Notes: a model not told the origin generated them from the sequence alone. Shown: positions 36,233 through 49,560, counted from the first letter of the stretch. The stretch is DNA of 64,000 bases from Zonotrichia leucophrys gambelii (GCF_028769735.1 NC_088171.1:96661412-96725411); one strand, 5' to 3'. A program made the numbers and translations.

Positions 36233-37888
36233 CTTAATTACAGGAAGACATATGATGAATAGCACTTCTCTGAAATGACCTAGGGAAACTTCTTTCCCCC
36301 ACTAAAGTATATATACTGTTTGAATATCAGTGAGTCTATTCAAATACATCTTATATAAAATTGAAATGCTATGTGGACTAAAGTGTTGTCCCAAAAGCAC
36401 ATATGAGTTTCACTCTTACATTATATAAAATTGATATTTTATATAGATGTCACACTAGAAAGTCTAATTGTATCCTTTAAGGAAAAATTAGTAATTGTGA
36501 CACAAACAATTCTGTCTCCAAGGTTCTTAGCCCATTATTTTTGCATTTCCAGTGCAGACTGAACAGAAGTGAAACAATCAGCAGCAAGCAAGCACAAGTC
36601 CTTAATTTTCAACAAGACAACAAATGCAGTGCATAAACGACACCCACTGAAGCTACCCAGTCTGTTGGGCTAGCAAGGCTCTTTCCTACCCTACAATAAA
36701 AAATGCCCAGGGCAGTGCACCATAGTTGGCCATACAAAATTCTTTGGTCTCCCTTTGCAGGCATCATTCCACCCACAGAAGCCAATATCCTTTTTATAGT
36801 TATGGGAACATAAGTACACCGTAGGCTGATCAAGCTTTTAGTAGGACTAGTGGCACACATATCTCACATACGACAAACAACACATAATAAATAATTCACT
36901 TTTATATCAGAACTTTGTTTCTAACCTCTAGTCCTCAAGCCTAAAGCACTGGCAGACTGGTCTATAAGGAATTGAGAAATACAAGCCTAGGCTAAAATTT
37001 AATAGACCTACATTAAAACTTCCTATGGGAAGTGTTTCTCTGTCCACAGATTAAATGAAAGCTTCGTAATGACTGGTCTGCTCAGGTAAAAACACAACAA
37101 ATAAAATCACTAGTGTAAAGCAAAAACAGGATTGCACAAAGGGATATGAAATGCTGTTCATATTATGAATGACAAATTCAAGGGCCTGGTGTTTGATATT
37201 TACATGCACATTTTGTATAGCACCAACTAGACTGCCTCATAATTAAAGACAACTCCCATGAGGTAGAAAGTAATTGCTCATTTGTAAATAAGGTACTTCT
37301 GGATCAAGAAGTGATTAAAATATTTATATTGCACAGCTTGTTCAATTCACTCATATAATCAGATTAATTTACTTTAATTCACCATGCATCAACATTTACA
37401 TGGCTTTTCTCAAAAAAATGGTACTTGAAATAAAATAACTTTTTATTACCTATTTTGCAACTTAATAATATCAGTATGTGGGGTGGATAGTTGGATACTG
37501 TCTCATTAGCATTTGTTATTTACTCTATAAGTATTATGTTGTGTACTGGACATGAAAAATTTATAGGCACTTATGATGAAATAAATTTCAATCTGGAATC
37601 TTCAGAGAATATGGTTTGAATTAATGAAGACTCACTAATAACAAGGTATTATTATGTGAGTCCTGAGGAAGAAATAATTTTTTTCTTCTTTCATCAAATC
37701 AAAATGTTCACTTCCAAAGGCTTGGTAAAATCAGATATTCTACTCTGACCTTTATTTATGAACCAAAATCTCTGCACTGCTGTGATTTCCGTTGCTTTTT
37801 CTTCTGAAGTATTTAAGACAATAAATTAACTGGAATACAAATCTAAAAACCTACTTATTCCTGGAAGTCCTCTCAATCTAGTCTTTTT

Positions 37889-37924
37889 ACATACATACAT
37901 ACATACATGCATACATACATACAT
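37889..37924 (+). repeat. (ACAT)n microsatellite
   Basis: Nine ACAT/ATGC-type tetranucleotide units with one G interruption. It is followed within 10 bases by GTACGTACGTAC and then a TATATATA stretch, a compound simple repeat. Confidence 0.92.
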
Positions 37925-40612
37925 GCCAAGGTACGTACGTACAGATTATATATATAAAATGCGATATGTGTTTACACTGTATTTGTCCTTGTCAGGGCCT
38001 GTAAATACATTGTCTATCATACAAAGTGCCCAGATTCCCAAGGTGGGACTTCCATAAGTGTCATTAAAGCGTTTGACAAAATCTGCAGCAGACACATTTC
38101 CTCTGCAGATTGAACAGATCTGCCTGAGGTGGAACTTGCTTGGAGTTCAGAGCAGCCTTTACAGCCTGCCCAAGAAGATGGGTAAAGATTTTAACTAACT
38201 GGTTTAACACATATCAGATGTGTTTATCCAGCTTTGCTGTAACCAGGTAGATACAACTCCTATAAAGGTACTGACAGTGGCAGTACTGAGGAACCCTACT
38301 AGATCTGGTGATATCACATCATTATCTTTCAACACTATGTTCCACATGGACATACATGGAAAAGCAGTGAAAAAGGCATTTTGGCCAAGTAGAGGCACTT
38401 TGTCTTCTGATGCAGCCTATCTTTGTTCCCATGGAAGAAAGCACCGTCAATACATGACTCATGGAAGAGCAGAGTATTTAGTCTGTGGTTACAGGACAAA
38501 CCAGCATATCAAGGTTTAGACTTCCTGCAGACTCAATAAGCTGATTAAAAAAAAAAAAATTATAAAGGCTCTGGCTTTAAACTGACAAGATAATATCCAA
38601 AAACCTTTATTGACCATCTGATTATACTGAGACTTAATGCCTCCAGTTAGAAGAAATTCTTTTTGTTAATCTCCAAAATACTATTGTATAACTATTATAA
38701 GAAATAAAAATATATACTGAATAAAGATTAAAAAATAAATATTTCTTGAGTCAAAAAAGTTGCTTTCAAGCAAAAAACTGTAGTCCTTGACTTTATTTAT
38801 CATGTTTACCTTCAATGTGATCCATAGATAGACAATGGCTCACTGAAGATACAACTCTGTCTGGAACAAATCAAAACAGATTTTTCTGTTTTATTGCATC
38901 TATTTTTCACCCCAATTTCTCAGAGATTTTATGACATCTATTTGATTAAATTTTATTAAAATCTCATTTATACTTCCTATTAGCCAGTTGTTTATCAATA
39001 TTTTTACTGAAGTCACAGCACATGATTCCAATGATTGTCATATTACTGGAACCTAACTTCTCACAATGTCAATAGAACGTCTAGATAGGAACTCATATGG
39101 GCTAAGCTAATGAAAACAGCACGTCTGTTTTATTTTTTTTGTACGTTTAAAAGTATAATTATACTTGAAAATCAATAAAGGTCTGTCAACATAAATTTTT
39201 GAGACAATTTTTTTTGCTTTATCCTTCTGCAAGATACAGAATTCCTGAAGAAAGTGATCATACTAATAAATCATTATTTCTTCAGCATTTGCATTCAGAA
39301 ATCTGCCAGCTTGGTTGCCAGTTTTCCAAGCATGTTGCCAAAAGATCTGACTCACAAGTCAAACTGGCACAAAACCTGTGGATATGTTTGCCCTTGATTT
39401 GCATATCAAATGGTCCAGAACCTGGCTAACCTGCAAACCAAGACTGAGAAAGAGAGCAAGTGTACTGGGGATTAATTAGAATGTGAGTGAACGAGAAATG
39501 TATAATTGTTTTCTTCCAATCAATAGAAAATGTGATACATGGGAATTTCAAACTCTTGGTTTTACAGACCTTGCCCTCGCTTTGGATAAACAAACCTCAA
39601 AGTAACAACAGTTTTGTGATTTTGAAGTAAATGTTAAATGAAATCTCTGAGTTATAGTATTTATTTGCCTTCTCTTTCAATGCAGATGGATAATGTTCAG
39701 TGGACAGCTTAGGGCAGGGGATCTTTGCTGAGTCTTGTTGCCTTCAGGAAAGGAGCAGAACTGTGTTAAGTTCAGTTCTGTCAGACACAGGTTGCCTACA
39801 GTGTCTGCCTGCATAAAAGATAATAGAACAGACACTTCTCCAGTATCAGACTAAATGATTCCTCCTAAGAGAGTTTGCTGTGGTTTGTTAAAATATAGAG
39901 AAAAAAACCAAATTAGGTTAGAGGAAGGTACTTGCCAAAACAAAAGCCTACCATGTCTCTCTGACCAGCAAAGGGTCTTTATGGTCACTGTTAGCATTTT
40001 CACCTCCAGGCATAGTTCTTAGACTTCTGGCATAAAATTCAGGGGAAAAAAGTCCATAAAACAAACGTTATGAGACCTCAGTGAGGAACAGTCTCTCTCT
40101 GGAAAGAATTGTAAGGAAATTTGAAACTACAAAACAGAAACAAGGGTAAATAAAGACATGGTTTTGCTATAAAGAAAGTCTTTATTGCTATGCTTTGCAA
40201 TAATTAAGGCTGAAGTTAGTTCTCTAGAGGTTTAGCCATACTGACTCTCTTTCCTCAGGATTTTTACTTGTTATAGTTAACTGTATCTTTGATCATTAGT
40301 TTTCTTACCTCCTGCTACTAATTCTTCACAAAAATAACAGCAGAAACTTGTCCCCAGAAAAGCAGCCATAAGCTGATTTCCTCTTTTTAATGTTTCAGGA
40401 AGAAAAATAAACAAACTAAAAATCTCCTCATAAATCTCTATGTGTAATATTCTTTATAGGATCAGATGAATCTTTTCCTATAAAGCCAAAACGAGAAGTT
40501 CTTCAAAGACTAATTCTTAACTCCTGTGTAACTTTTTGGACAAAATCTCACGCAAACATGACTTTCACATTCATGTACACCATCTGCATTGTTCTGGTCA
40601 GGAAACAGGATT

Positions 40613-41486
40613 TTCATAGAATCATGGAACCACAGAAAATTCAGGCTGGAAGGGAGTTTGTGAGCTCCTGCTCACAGCAGGGCCAGCTCTGAGTTCAGAC
40701 CTGGTTGCCCAGGGCTTTGTCCCAGTGGATGTTGAAAACCTCCAAAACTGCCGCCTTTTAGAGCAGCCTGACCCAGTGCTGAGATGCCCTTAAGGTGAAG
40801 AAATTTCTCCTTGTATCCAACATGAATGTCCCCTGGCCTAGCTTGTGGCCATTGTTCCTCTTCCTCCCACCACACAATTGAGAAAGGTCAGGATCCACCT
40901 CCTCAAAAACATCCCTGAAAGGATTTGGGAAGCAGCTCTTAAAGCCATCTCCTTTCCAGGTCTTGTCTCTTAGCTTGATCACACAGGCAAGTTCTCCCAC
41001 TGTCTCCACTCTGAGGATCCTCTCCTGAATACACTTTAATTTGTTGACATCTTTCTTCTTATCAGGGGCAAAAACTGAACAAAGTATTGTGCATTTGGCC
41101 TAATGAGTAGAGGATAAATTCCTGCTTGTATCTCCTGGCCATGGTCTTGTTCATATAGATCAGGGAGCTGTTGGCCCCCTTTGCTGGCTCAGGGTCATCT
41201 CACTGCTCGCCTTGGATTTCTCAGAGCTGCTCCCAGCCTGTCTCTTTGCTATCTGTTGCCAATACAGGAACTCTTCTGCCCCAAGACTAGCACTTCATGC
41301 CTGTCCTTGCTCAAATTCACAAGATTCCTATACATCCATTCCTCTAGCTTGTCCAGGCTCCTTTGGATGTGTCCCCGCCCCCAAGCACATCAACTGGTCT
41401 CCCCTGAGTTTGGTTTTATCTACAGACTTGATGAGTGTGCACTCCACGGCCTCCTCCAATTCAATATCAGTCCCAGCATTGCCAGC
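40613..41486 (-). mobile_element. CR1 LINE fragment, minus strand
   Basis: Begins on the plus strand with CATAGAATCATGGAACCACAG, the complement of the CR1 3' end. Antisense CR1 blocks follow: GTTGCCCAGGGCTTTGTCCC near 40704, TGTTCCTCTTCCTCCCACCA near 40853, and a CTTGTCCAGGCTCCTTTGGATG block near 41350. The segment corresponds to the 3' UTR and distal ORF2. The minus-strand frame 40758-41009 is a broken relic. Its 5'-truncated end meets the 5'-truncated end of another CR1 copy at about 41487, so the two lie head to head. Confidence 0.9.
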
Positions 41487-42023
41487 CATGTCCCATTCTG
41501 CTCTGCACCGGGGCAGCCTCACCTTGAGTGCTGGGAACAGTTCTGGGTGCCACAATATAAAAAAGTGATTAGCATCTGGAGGGGAAGCTGTGTGAGAAGC
41601 ACCTGAGGTCACTTGGTCTGTTCACCTGGAAAAGAGGAGAGTGAAGGGAGACCTCAGTGTGGTCACAACTTCCTTGTGAGGAGAAGAGGAGGGGCAGGCA
41701 CTGATGTCCTGTCTGTGGTGACCAGTGATAGGACCCAAGGAAATAGCATGAAACTGTGTCAGGGGAGATTTAGGTTGGATATTGGGAAAATTATTAGGTT
41801 TAGGTTGGATATTAGGACAAGTTTCTTCATTCAGAGGCTGTTTGGGCGCTGGAACTGGCTCCCCAAGGAAGTGGTCACAGCTCCAAGCCTGACTGATCTT
41901 AAGAAGTGTTTGGAAAATACTCCTGAGCACAGAGTGTGACTTTTGGGGCCATCCTGTGCAGGAATTGGGCATAAATGATCCTTGAGGGTCCTTTCCAGCT
42001 CAGGCTATTCTATGATTCTATGA
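41487..42023 (+). mobile_element. CR1 LINE fragment, plus strand, head to head with the preceding copy
   Basis: Carries plus-sense distal ORF2 and 3' UTR phrases: GTTCACCTGGAAAAGAGGAG at 41619-41638, a GGTTGGATATTAGGACAAG block near 41803, GCGCTGGAACTGGCTCCCCA at 41847-41866 and GGTCCTTTCCAGCTCAGGC near 41988. It ends in tandem ATTCTATGATTCTATGA at 42007-42023, the diagnostic CR1 tail. The motif TTAGGTTGGATATTGGGAAAA at about 41771 is repeated 31 bases later, a local tandem duplication. Frames are broken. Confidence 0.92.
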
Positions 42024-45000
42024 GTGATTTCATTACTTTTGTCACAAAGGGAGAGACTCCTGTTGTTACAATTAGATGCAGATTCAAATTGAGCTGCTAG
42101 AGTCCACATAACCTTCATGTTACAGTCGGGGGTTTTCAAATCAAAGGCACAGAATTTCTTGTCTCACTTTGATGTGAAGTTTATGTTTTGCATATTATTC
42201 TTGTTTGACATAAGTAGTAAAAAGACTGCAGCTCCATTTTTTATTTTCAGCAGCCTCTGTTTTTGTAGAGACAGTTGGAAATATATTAAGCTTCTGTTCA
42301 TTTATACATTCTCTAATAAATAGGAATAAATTTTAAATGACATTTTTTTCTCAAATTTTCCACTGAGGCTAAATGTTCAGTGCATACCATATCAATGAAA
42401 ATGGGATTCTTGTGATAGAGACATTCCCATTCCTCTCTTTCCAGGGATGTGACAGAGCCAAGGAATTCTAAATTTTAGTGTATATTTTATCTGTCAGTGA
42501 CAAATACTAATTTCTCACACCTACTTTAACATCTTTTTCCTCAATTAAATTTCCTGTTCAGTGTCTTCTTTTTCTACCCCTGGACTATTTTGCATCGCTC
42601 CAGATGAAACGTAAGGATGCACTTCTTTCCTTTATATTCCTTTTTTTTCTGCCAAGACTGCATTCCACACATATACATGTGCATATCTCAACAGTAATAA
42701 ACACCTAACTAGAGATTAATCTTGCACCTCAAATCTCTGAACAAGTCCAGTCCATCAATGAGCTGGAAATGCTATCTATGTTCCTAATGAAGAGAAACCT
42801 GTTTTTTATTAATTAATTCATTAGTGAAAAGTGAATGCTTGGAGAAAAATCTGTTCCTATAGACACAGGTTGTTGAAGGAAAGAAAAATTATATTTAAAT
42901 GTTTAAATTATGTTTAAATTTTCCAGAAGGAAAAATTACACTTAAAACTGAGAAGACAAAGATTGTTGCTTTCTGTTGGAGGTACTGGTTTTGGTACATT
43001 CTTTATCACTGTACTTAATGAAAAATATGTCCAAATTAATCTGGAGTTCAAAAAGAAAATCCATGCACACACACACAAACATGCAAAAGAAAAATAAAAA
43101 CCTTAAAGTAAGTTAAAAATTATAAAGTTTCCCAGTAGTAACAAGATGCTTCTGGAAAGAGCTCTTCAGATTTCTCTAGGGTCTTCTAGTTGCCAAAGAC
43201 ACACACAATATTTTCTCATTATTAGCTCTTCAGTACAGAGGCAAGAAAGTATCATGTTCTTCACAGTCACATAAAAAAGCAGTATTTTGGGCAAATAATT
43301 TAGATCAGTAAAATGAAGGAAAGAAGGATGGAGAGCTTATAGTGATGCACAATTATCAGAATGAAAGGGATTATGAACTCTTTGGTCAGGTTTCTTTAAA
43401 AAATGCTTGTGAAAACTGATTTAAGGAGCAGAGGAATGAAGAATAAGGAAAGCGGAATGCTTGAGCATATGTGTTCCTGCATTACACCTGGCCATGTTTA
43501 ATCTGCATTGTTTCCCATTCATCAAAACAAGACAAGCAGGTGCAAACTGTGGAGTATTATTTGGGCATCTTTGTTGATTCAGTCAAATCATCAGTTTTCC
43601 AGCAGTAAACAAAACATTTTCTATAAAACTCTACCACTGGCAAAGCAGTATATTTTTCATTTGAATTCCCAAATGTGGACATGAGATGTCATCCCAGCTA
43701 TTCTTCTCCTACTTTAGCTTTCAAAAATACAGACTTTTAGTGCCATAAATGTAGGAGTACATTTTTCAAAACATTTTCTTAAAACACATTGCTGCCCACT
43801 TCAACTATTATTATTGAGTAGGACTTTCAAAAGCCTCCAGAGAAGTTAGAACAACAGCTCCAGAGAGGTTTAAAGAAAGGAGTACTTTTGGTTTATATCT
43901 TCATATCTTTTAACCCTTTCTACACTTAAGGGAGCTTATGATTAAATAGATGGTTATGGCAAGTCCCTTAAATCACGTTATTAAGAGTGACTCACTTACT
44001 CACAGAATACAGCAATGTGACTGAATTCTGAGTTCTGGAAAAATCATATATTGCTATCTTGCAGCCATTTATTGTCTTCCATCCTTTACTTTGATTTCTC
44101 CAGCTGTAAAAGGAAGATAATGATAGGTAGCTCCTGTGTATCTCACTGGCATGCAGAGAAGATTTTTAATTGCATTTAGATTACTTAATCATTGAAACTG
44201 GTGATGAAACTGCCATTGGCATTAGTGACTGGAATATACATAGAAACTGGTTTTCCTGGGGTTTGAGTTGCCTTATGAAGTATTTCAACTTGTCCTCTCT
44301 TTTAGCCTGTAAAGAAATATGTCTATCTTATCTACTTTTTGAAACCTCACAAAGTAGCCTGTTCTATTATTTAACTGTCCTTGCAAGCAGCTATTTTCCC
44401 CCAGTTTCTGAAAATAATAATTTCTTCGATAGTTCAAGTTAGTTATGCATTGATGCTAAGAAAAATTCTTTATATTTACAAATATTTCATAAACACAGTA
44501 ACATTTTGCTACGTGAAGATTAATATTGTGCTTCTTCTAACCTTACCTATTTCTATCTCTCCTGTTCTGTCATCCTAGTTAGAATTCCTTGTAAACATCT
44601 CTATTAAAAATGTTGACATGGCAATTCTAAGGCAGACAACTAATAAAAAAATTGTTATTTCTCTTTTCTTAAAAATGGTCTTGATGATGTTTTTCCTATT
44701 TGCAACAAAGTCATTTTGGCTCAAACACCTTATTTGAATAGATAAAACACCAAGATCAGTTATTACCCCTCTCCTAGCAGGATTTTCCTACCTGTTTGAA
44801 ATTTGGTATTTGCTGGGGAGAGGAGACCAGGTTTACTTAAAAGATATAATGCTTATTCTTATTGAATTTCATCATGTTACTTTGAGACCATATCCCCACT
44901 TGTAAAATCCTCTTTTAATTCAAAAATTATCCTTCTCAAGCACTTGGATCTTCCCTACTATATAAGAAATTTTTTTTTATGTTATTACATAGAAGTTAAT

Positions 45001-45278
45001 ACAAATTCTGTGTAGTTCCAGGTCCAAAACAGTTCTCTGAGGGTTCACACAGTAAATCCTCTCAGTTTTAGAGGAAGTTTTCACTGAATTAAAGGAAGTT
45101 TTGTTGGAAGGTAGAGATTTGTTAAAGCCAAGGAAACACTGGATGGATAACCCTAATGATCTGTGTATATGCAAAATCCACAGATTTGCAGATTTCTGGG
45201 AGAACATTACTGTGACATTTCAGACAAAAAGCCTGGAAAACAACCTCAAGCAGGGCTTTTGGGCTACTCCAACACCAT
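42024..45278. other. AT-rich unique sequence, nothing supported
   Basis: No recognised repeat family. A frame at 44170-44442 has a hydrophobic chance character. Short homopolymers only. Confidence 0.45.
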
Positions 45279-45873
45279 TGTGCTGGCTTTGGCTCGGGTC
45301 ATTTTCTTCACAGTAGATGGTATGGGGCTGTGTTTTTGTTTTGTGCTGCAAACAGGGTTGATAGCACAGTGATGGTTTGAGTTACTTACTGCTGAGCAGC
45401 ACTTACACAGAGTTAAAGCTTTTCTGCCTCTCGTACTGCCCCACCAGCGAGTGGGCTGGGGGTGCACAGGGAGCTGGGAGGGGACACAGCTGGGACAGCT
45501 GACCACAGCCGGCCAAAGGGACATTCCATACCATAGGGCACCATGCTCAACATATAAATCTAGAGGAAAAAAATGAAGAACAAGGAAGGAGAGGACATTC
45601 AGGATGCTGTTTGTCTTCCCAAGTCACCATTACAGGTGATGGAGTTTCCTGGGAATGGTTGAACATCTGTCTGCACATGGGAAGTGGTGAATGAATTCCT
45701 CATTTTGCTTTGCTAGCATATTACAGCTTTTGCTTTACCTGTTAAATTGTCTCAATTAGAAAACATTAGTTTTCTGGCTTTCTTCTGGTTCTCTCCCCCA
45801 TCTCATCAGAGAGTAGTGAGCAAGAAGCTGTGCAAGGTTTAGTTCCTGGCTGGAGTTAAAACACACTTAACAC
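45279..45873 (+). mobile_element. ERVL solo LTR of the common passerine LTR5-like type
   Basis: Starts TGTGCTGGCTTTGGCTCGGG and follows the well-known avian ERVL LTR through several recognisable blocks: a TGGTATGGGGCTGTGTTTTG block near 45319, TACTGCTGAGCAGCACTTAC at 45388-45407, GGACACAGCTGGGACAGCTG at 45482-45501, GTCTTCCCAAGTCACCATTAC near 45613 and TTGCTTTACCTGTTAAATTG near 45730. A TATA box lies at 45553-45559. The 3' part (TTCTCTCCCCCATC, then CTGGCTGGAGTTAAAACACAC) ends near 45865-45873. The left flank is ACCAT and ACCAG follows at 45874, which may be a 5-bp target duplication with one change. No internal retroviral genes are attached. Exact family naming needs a repeat library. Confidence 0.9.
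45553..45559 (+). promoter_or_regulatory. LTR TATA box
   Basis: TATAAAT in CTCAACATATAAATCTAG, at the position where this LTR family carries its promoter, just upstream of the transcribed GTTTGTCTTCCC block. Confidence 0.6.
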
Positions 45874-48669
45874 ACCAGCTGCATGCAATCCACTGATGAA
45901 ACAATTCCTAAAATACAACAAGCACACAAAGAGACCTAGCGAGGACAAGGAAAGGAAAGAAACCTCAATCTCTCACTGATGTGAAAAAGAAGAGAGGACT
46001 TCTACAGTTTGGAAGCATGTGCCAGATGAAGTATCTTCCTTTGATAGAAACTCTGCTCTCTGGCCTGATAGACAGCAGCAGAATAAAAACCAGACTGGGC
46101 AGTTCAGGGAAGCAATATAACAAATGGTGGTGGTAGTCATCTAGCAATGCTCTATAAGAAAACACAAGCTAAACATAATACAGAATGCAGCATAGGAGAG
46201 CCCCCATGGTCTATTCCAAGAAAATGAAAAACACTTATAGATATCTTGAACTGTACTTCTAATGTGAAAGGGTAACATAAAATTTGTGATTGGGAAAAGA
46301 AAGTGTATGTTGTAGACCAATTTGAAAAGGCAATAATATCAATTTTCACTGCAAAAAAAAATTGATACAATTTAAAATGTTTTTCTTTTTTTTACCTCTA
46401 AGTTCTATTACACAATTTACTCATTTGTATTTGTCTTTGAGAATAATGGAAATATTTGCAGGTTTGAGCTTTTTGTGATTTAAAACCCAGGAAAGCTGTT
46501 CTCTGTTTTTAAACAAGAAAAATTAAGTAATTGTAAGAATTATCTTTTTTTTACAATAAACTTAATCTTATAGAGAAAAAAAAAAAAACAAGGGTGAATA
46601 GGAAAGGAAAACATGCTTGAAGGATACTCAGATGACGTTTTAGAATATACTATGGGGAACAGCATGTGTTTTAGTATGAAATATTGTTCAATTTTCTTAC
46701 AAGTCCTTTAGTTTCTTACCTGATCAATCAGATATGTCTGGCAGGCTACTGACAAGTTGAGCACTTCCTGTGTTTATGTCTTGTGCCAAGTATCCTCAGT
46801 GAAATTTTAATTTGAAACAAATTAAGGCAGCCAAGATCCAAGTCCACAAAGATGACACATAAGATCTTATTTAAATGTCTAATTCCTCTTGAGAAACACT
46901 CTGGCACGGCTGCCACGACAGTGAGAATTGTCTCTTATTTTCAACTGATATAAGGTCTCTGTAGTGCAATGACATTTGATATAAATGTTTCTAGGAAAAG
47001 TCTGGCCATTTCAGTACAGCATAGCTAAAGCAAATTAGTTCACACAAAACCTTTGCTCCAACGTAGCATTGCATTTCCCAAGATAGCTCGATGTCTTCTA
47101 GGTAAGATATTTTTGTGCCACACGCCATTTATTAGAGAATTGTGATAGCACAAGCTAAGAAGATAAAAACAAACCATAAAAAGTATAACTTGTGTATTTC
47201 AAATATTCTGAATAGCTCAGTGAAACCTATTATATGTGGTTTAATAGAGATAAAAAACTGCTGCATTTTGAAAGACTACCTTTTTTCTTTTTAATTAATT
47301 CCAAACCAAAAAATATTTATTTGAGAAATACAGCTGTGTGAAAGTTGTGACTTAGAGGAAAAGTGGAAGATTAGATGCTGTATGAATGAACTGGTTCCTT
47401 TTCCAAAAGGTATAGTACTACCCTTTTTTTTTCTCTTGCTAATGTTTCATGTCTCTATTTGCTGCACAAAGTATACATACATACATATTTTCACAAGTTG
47501 AGACTGTATTTTACCCATGTTCCTAATTTTTCAAGCATTGAAAAGGGAATTTACTTTCTTTCGAAGGCTTTTTATTTGTTCTGAAAATTAAGAGCAGCAT
47601 CTATAAAACTTCTGAAATACAATTCTGCCAAAGATCAAAATTTCACAGTTGTTTGAAAACGTGAATTTGAAGGCAAGTTTTCTTCCCAGTCTTTTGAACT
47701 TTCATGACTTTTCTGTGCTTGAGCCATCCATTGTGCATGTCTGACTACATTACTTTTCTATTCAAATTACTTTGTAGAGCTGTTTATAAAAAATTGGTTT
47801 TGGATTCTTTGGATTTATTTTCAGATGGTTTTATTCTGATTTTCTTCCCTGCTCGCCCTATGCACAAATATGTTGAGAAAATGGTACTTAGAATTTTATT
47901 AAGTTGACACAGACTAGTCATACTATTTTCCTATTATTTTAACAGGAAATAGGGGATGTTCAGGATCTTGGTAGGAACATTTAAATGCGGAATAACTCAG
48001 AAAATAAATAAAAGCAGAAATAAAAGAAATAAAGAAGATAGCACAACTGTTAAAAAGTCTTCTATAAAACATCCATAATACAGCTTTGCTTTTGAGCCCC
48101 TAACTTAAGTTACACTGACCTGGGAAGAGATAAAGGGTCTCCAACATGGAGTTTCTAGGCAATTTCAGAAGAATTATCTCACTGTCTCTCACAATGGTAC
48201 ATCTTTCTCTCTTGTGAACTTACTTCATTGGAAGTGGTGAAGGATGATCAACTGATCTGGCATGTATCACTTCTAGCTTTGTTGGTTCCTTGACTGTAGG
48301 TTTCTTTCTCCTGTGGCATATCAGTTCCTCATCATTAATTAGGCAATGTAGCCAGGGTTCTGAAAAAGAATATGGATATGTGATGTATAATATCCTTTAT
48401 ATAATGGAGGTAAGAAAGCCAATGGAATCTCGAATATATGCTTAACTCTGCATCTCGTAATAAAGAAACTGACTATTGCCCTCTAAAGGCATAGTTACAT
48501 AGTTAAACTAGATGTATAGGCAGACTTCACATTAGAAGTATCTAGAGCAATTGGTTACTAGCATACAACAAAAAAGAAAGAGGAAGAGGTCGAAAACTTG
48601 ATCTGAAATTCTTTTTTAACATTCTTAGCTCATAATAAGAAATCCTAACACATCATGAGTCTAGTTGAC
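45874..48669. other. AT-rich unique sequence
   Basis: No gene or repeat family recognised; an A13 run lies at 46576-46588. Opposing short frames only. Confidence 0.45.
46576..46588 (+). repeat. Poly(A) run, 13 A
   Basis: Simple run following TATAGAG. Confidence 0.85.
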
Positions 48670-48745
48670 AGGTTGGTGTTAAGTCAGAAGTTTGACTCAG
48701 CGATCTCAAAGGTCTTTTCCAACCTAGCTGGTTCTGTGATCCTGG
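48670..48745 (+). mobile_element. Short CR1-like 3' end, plus strand
   Basis: GATCTCAAAGGTCTTTTCCA at 48702-48721, followed by ACCTAGCTGGTTCTGTGATCC, matches the CR1 3' UTR end (AAGGTCCTTTCCAACC...ATTCTATGA) with a degenerate tail. Only about 75 bases remain. Confidence 0.7.
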
Positions 48746-49031
48746 GATCATGCACTCAAACATTTAATCCCAGTTATTAACAACTCTAGTAATATCCTGT
48801 GAAACAACAAGTTGTCAACCTCTTCCAAGTTTGGAATAGAGAGTTATCCTATTGATCCAGAATTAAGAAATACAACAGAAACAGTAACATTTCCCATAGG
48901 AAGCAGAGTTAAGCTTAAGTATTCATTCATTGCTATCTTTTAGTCAATGTTTATTTGCAAATATTTGAATCATTCTTCTAATATGCTATACTATTCAAAA
49001 TGCAAGAATAAAGTTATACTTCCCATATAAA

Positions 49032-49067
49032 TTGTCCAGCTACAACAAGTTGTCCAGCTACAACATC
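49032..49067 (+). repeat. Tandem duplication, 18-bp unit, two copies
   Basis: TTGTCCAGCTACAACAAG is followed directly by TTGTCCAGCTACAACATC, identical except for the last two bases. Confidence 0.92.
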
Positions 49068-49560
49068 AGTCATGCATAAAGCAGGTCTATGGTAATTTAA
49101 ACAGCTGATATTTTTTCACTTGGGAAGACATTTGTTTTCAAGAACACAGATTAAAGAATAATCATTAAAAAGCTTGGATGTTCTTTGCTAAGAAGAATAG
49201 TACATTTCTTTGAAAAAAAATCCCTAAAAGAGGAAGGGATTGTAGGCTGAATATACTCATTAGGACTTTATGAAAAGGTTTGCAAGAGTAAATTAAATAG
49301 AAAGCTAAACAAAAGTACAAGTCTAGCCTGTGAAGACATCTATAAAGAATATATCATGAAGTTTTATTACAGAGAGAGCTGAGGATTTAGAAGAACCAGG
49401 ATGTGATGATCAGGAAGGCTGTAGAAAAGAAGGGCATGAAGGACAAACACAGGGTTAAACTGACACTGGAACATATAGAGCAAATTAGAAATTTAAAAAA
49501 ATTAGAAAAATACAAGTAGTTGATTGTAAAACAATTATGAATATTTCATTGTATTACATG

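Larger units (their letters stand above)
28309..40612. other. Long AT-rich unique stretch, no supported genes
   Basis: About 12 kb with no recognised LINE or LTR. It contains a diverged direct repeat (28803-28879 paired with 29776-29856), a T13 run at 36220-36232 and an (ACAT)n microsatellite at 37889-37924. Frames at 29430-29735, 35866-36111 (minus), 36609-36860 (minus) and 38220-38519 were inspected and show no family resemblance. In a bird genome this is typical of a gene desert or a very long intron. Confidence 0.5.

Noticed and set aside
36609..36860. 83-codon minus-strand frame, considered as a viral or processed-gene relic
   Set aside because: No recognisable domain, no poly(A) or target duplication, and no splice signals.
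37889..37924. CRISPR-like or telomere-like array
   Set aside because: It is a simple ACAT tetranucleotide repeat with no spacers, in a eukaryotic genome.
38220..38519. 99-codon plus-strand frame
   Set aside because: Looked protein-like, but the minus strand is also open over much of it, there is no clear acceptor, and no family was recognised.
41181..41606. 141-codon plus-strand frame, the longest in the window
   Set aside because: Antisense to one CR1 and crossing into another; a product of the head-to-head CR1 junction, not a gene.
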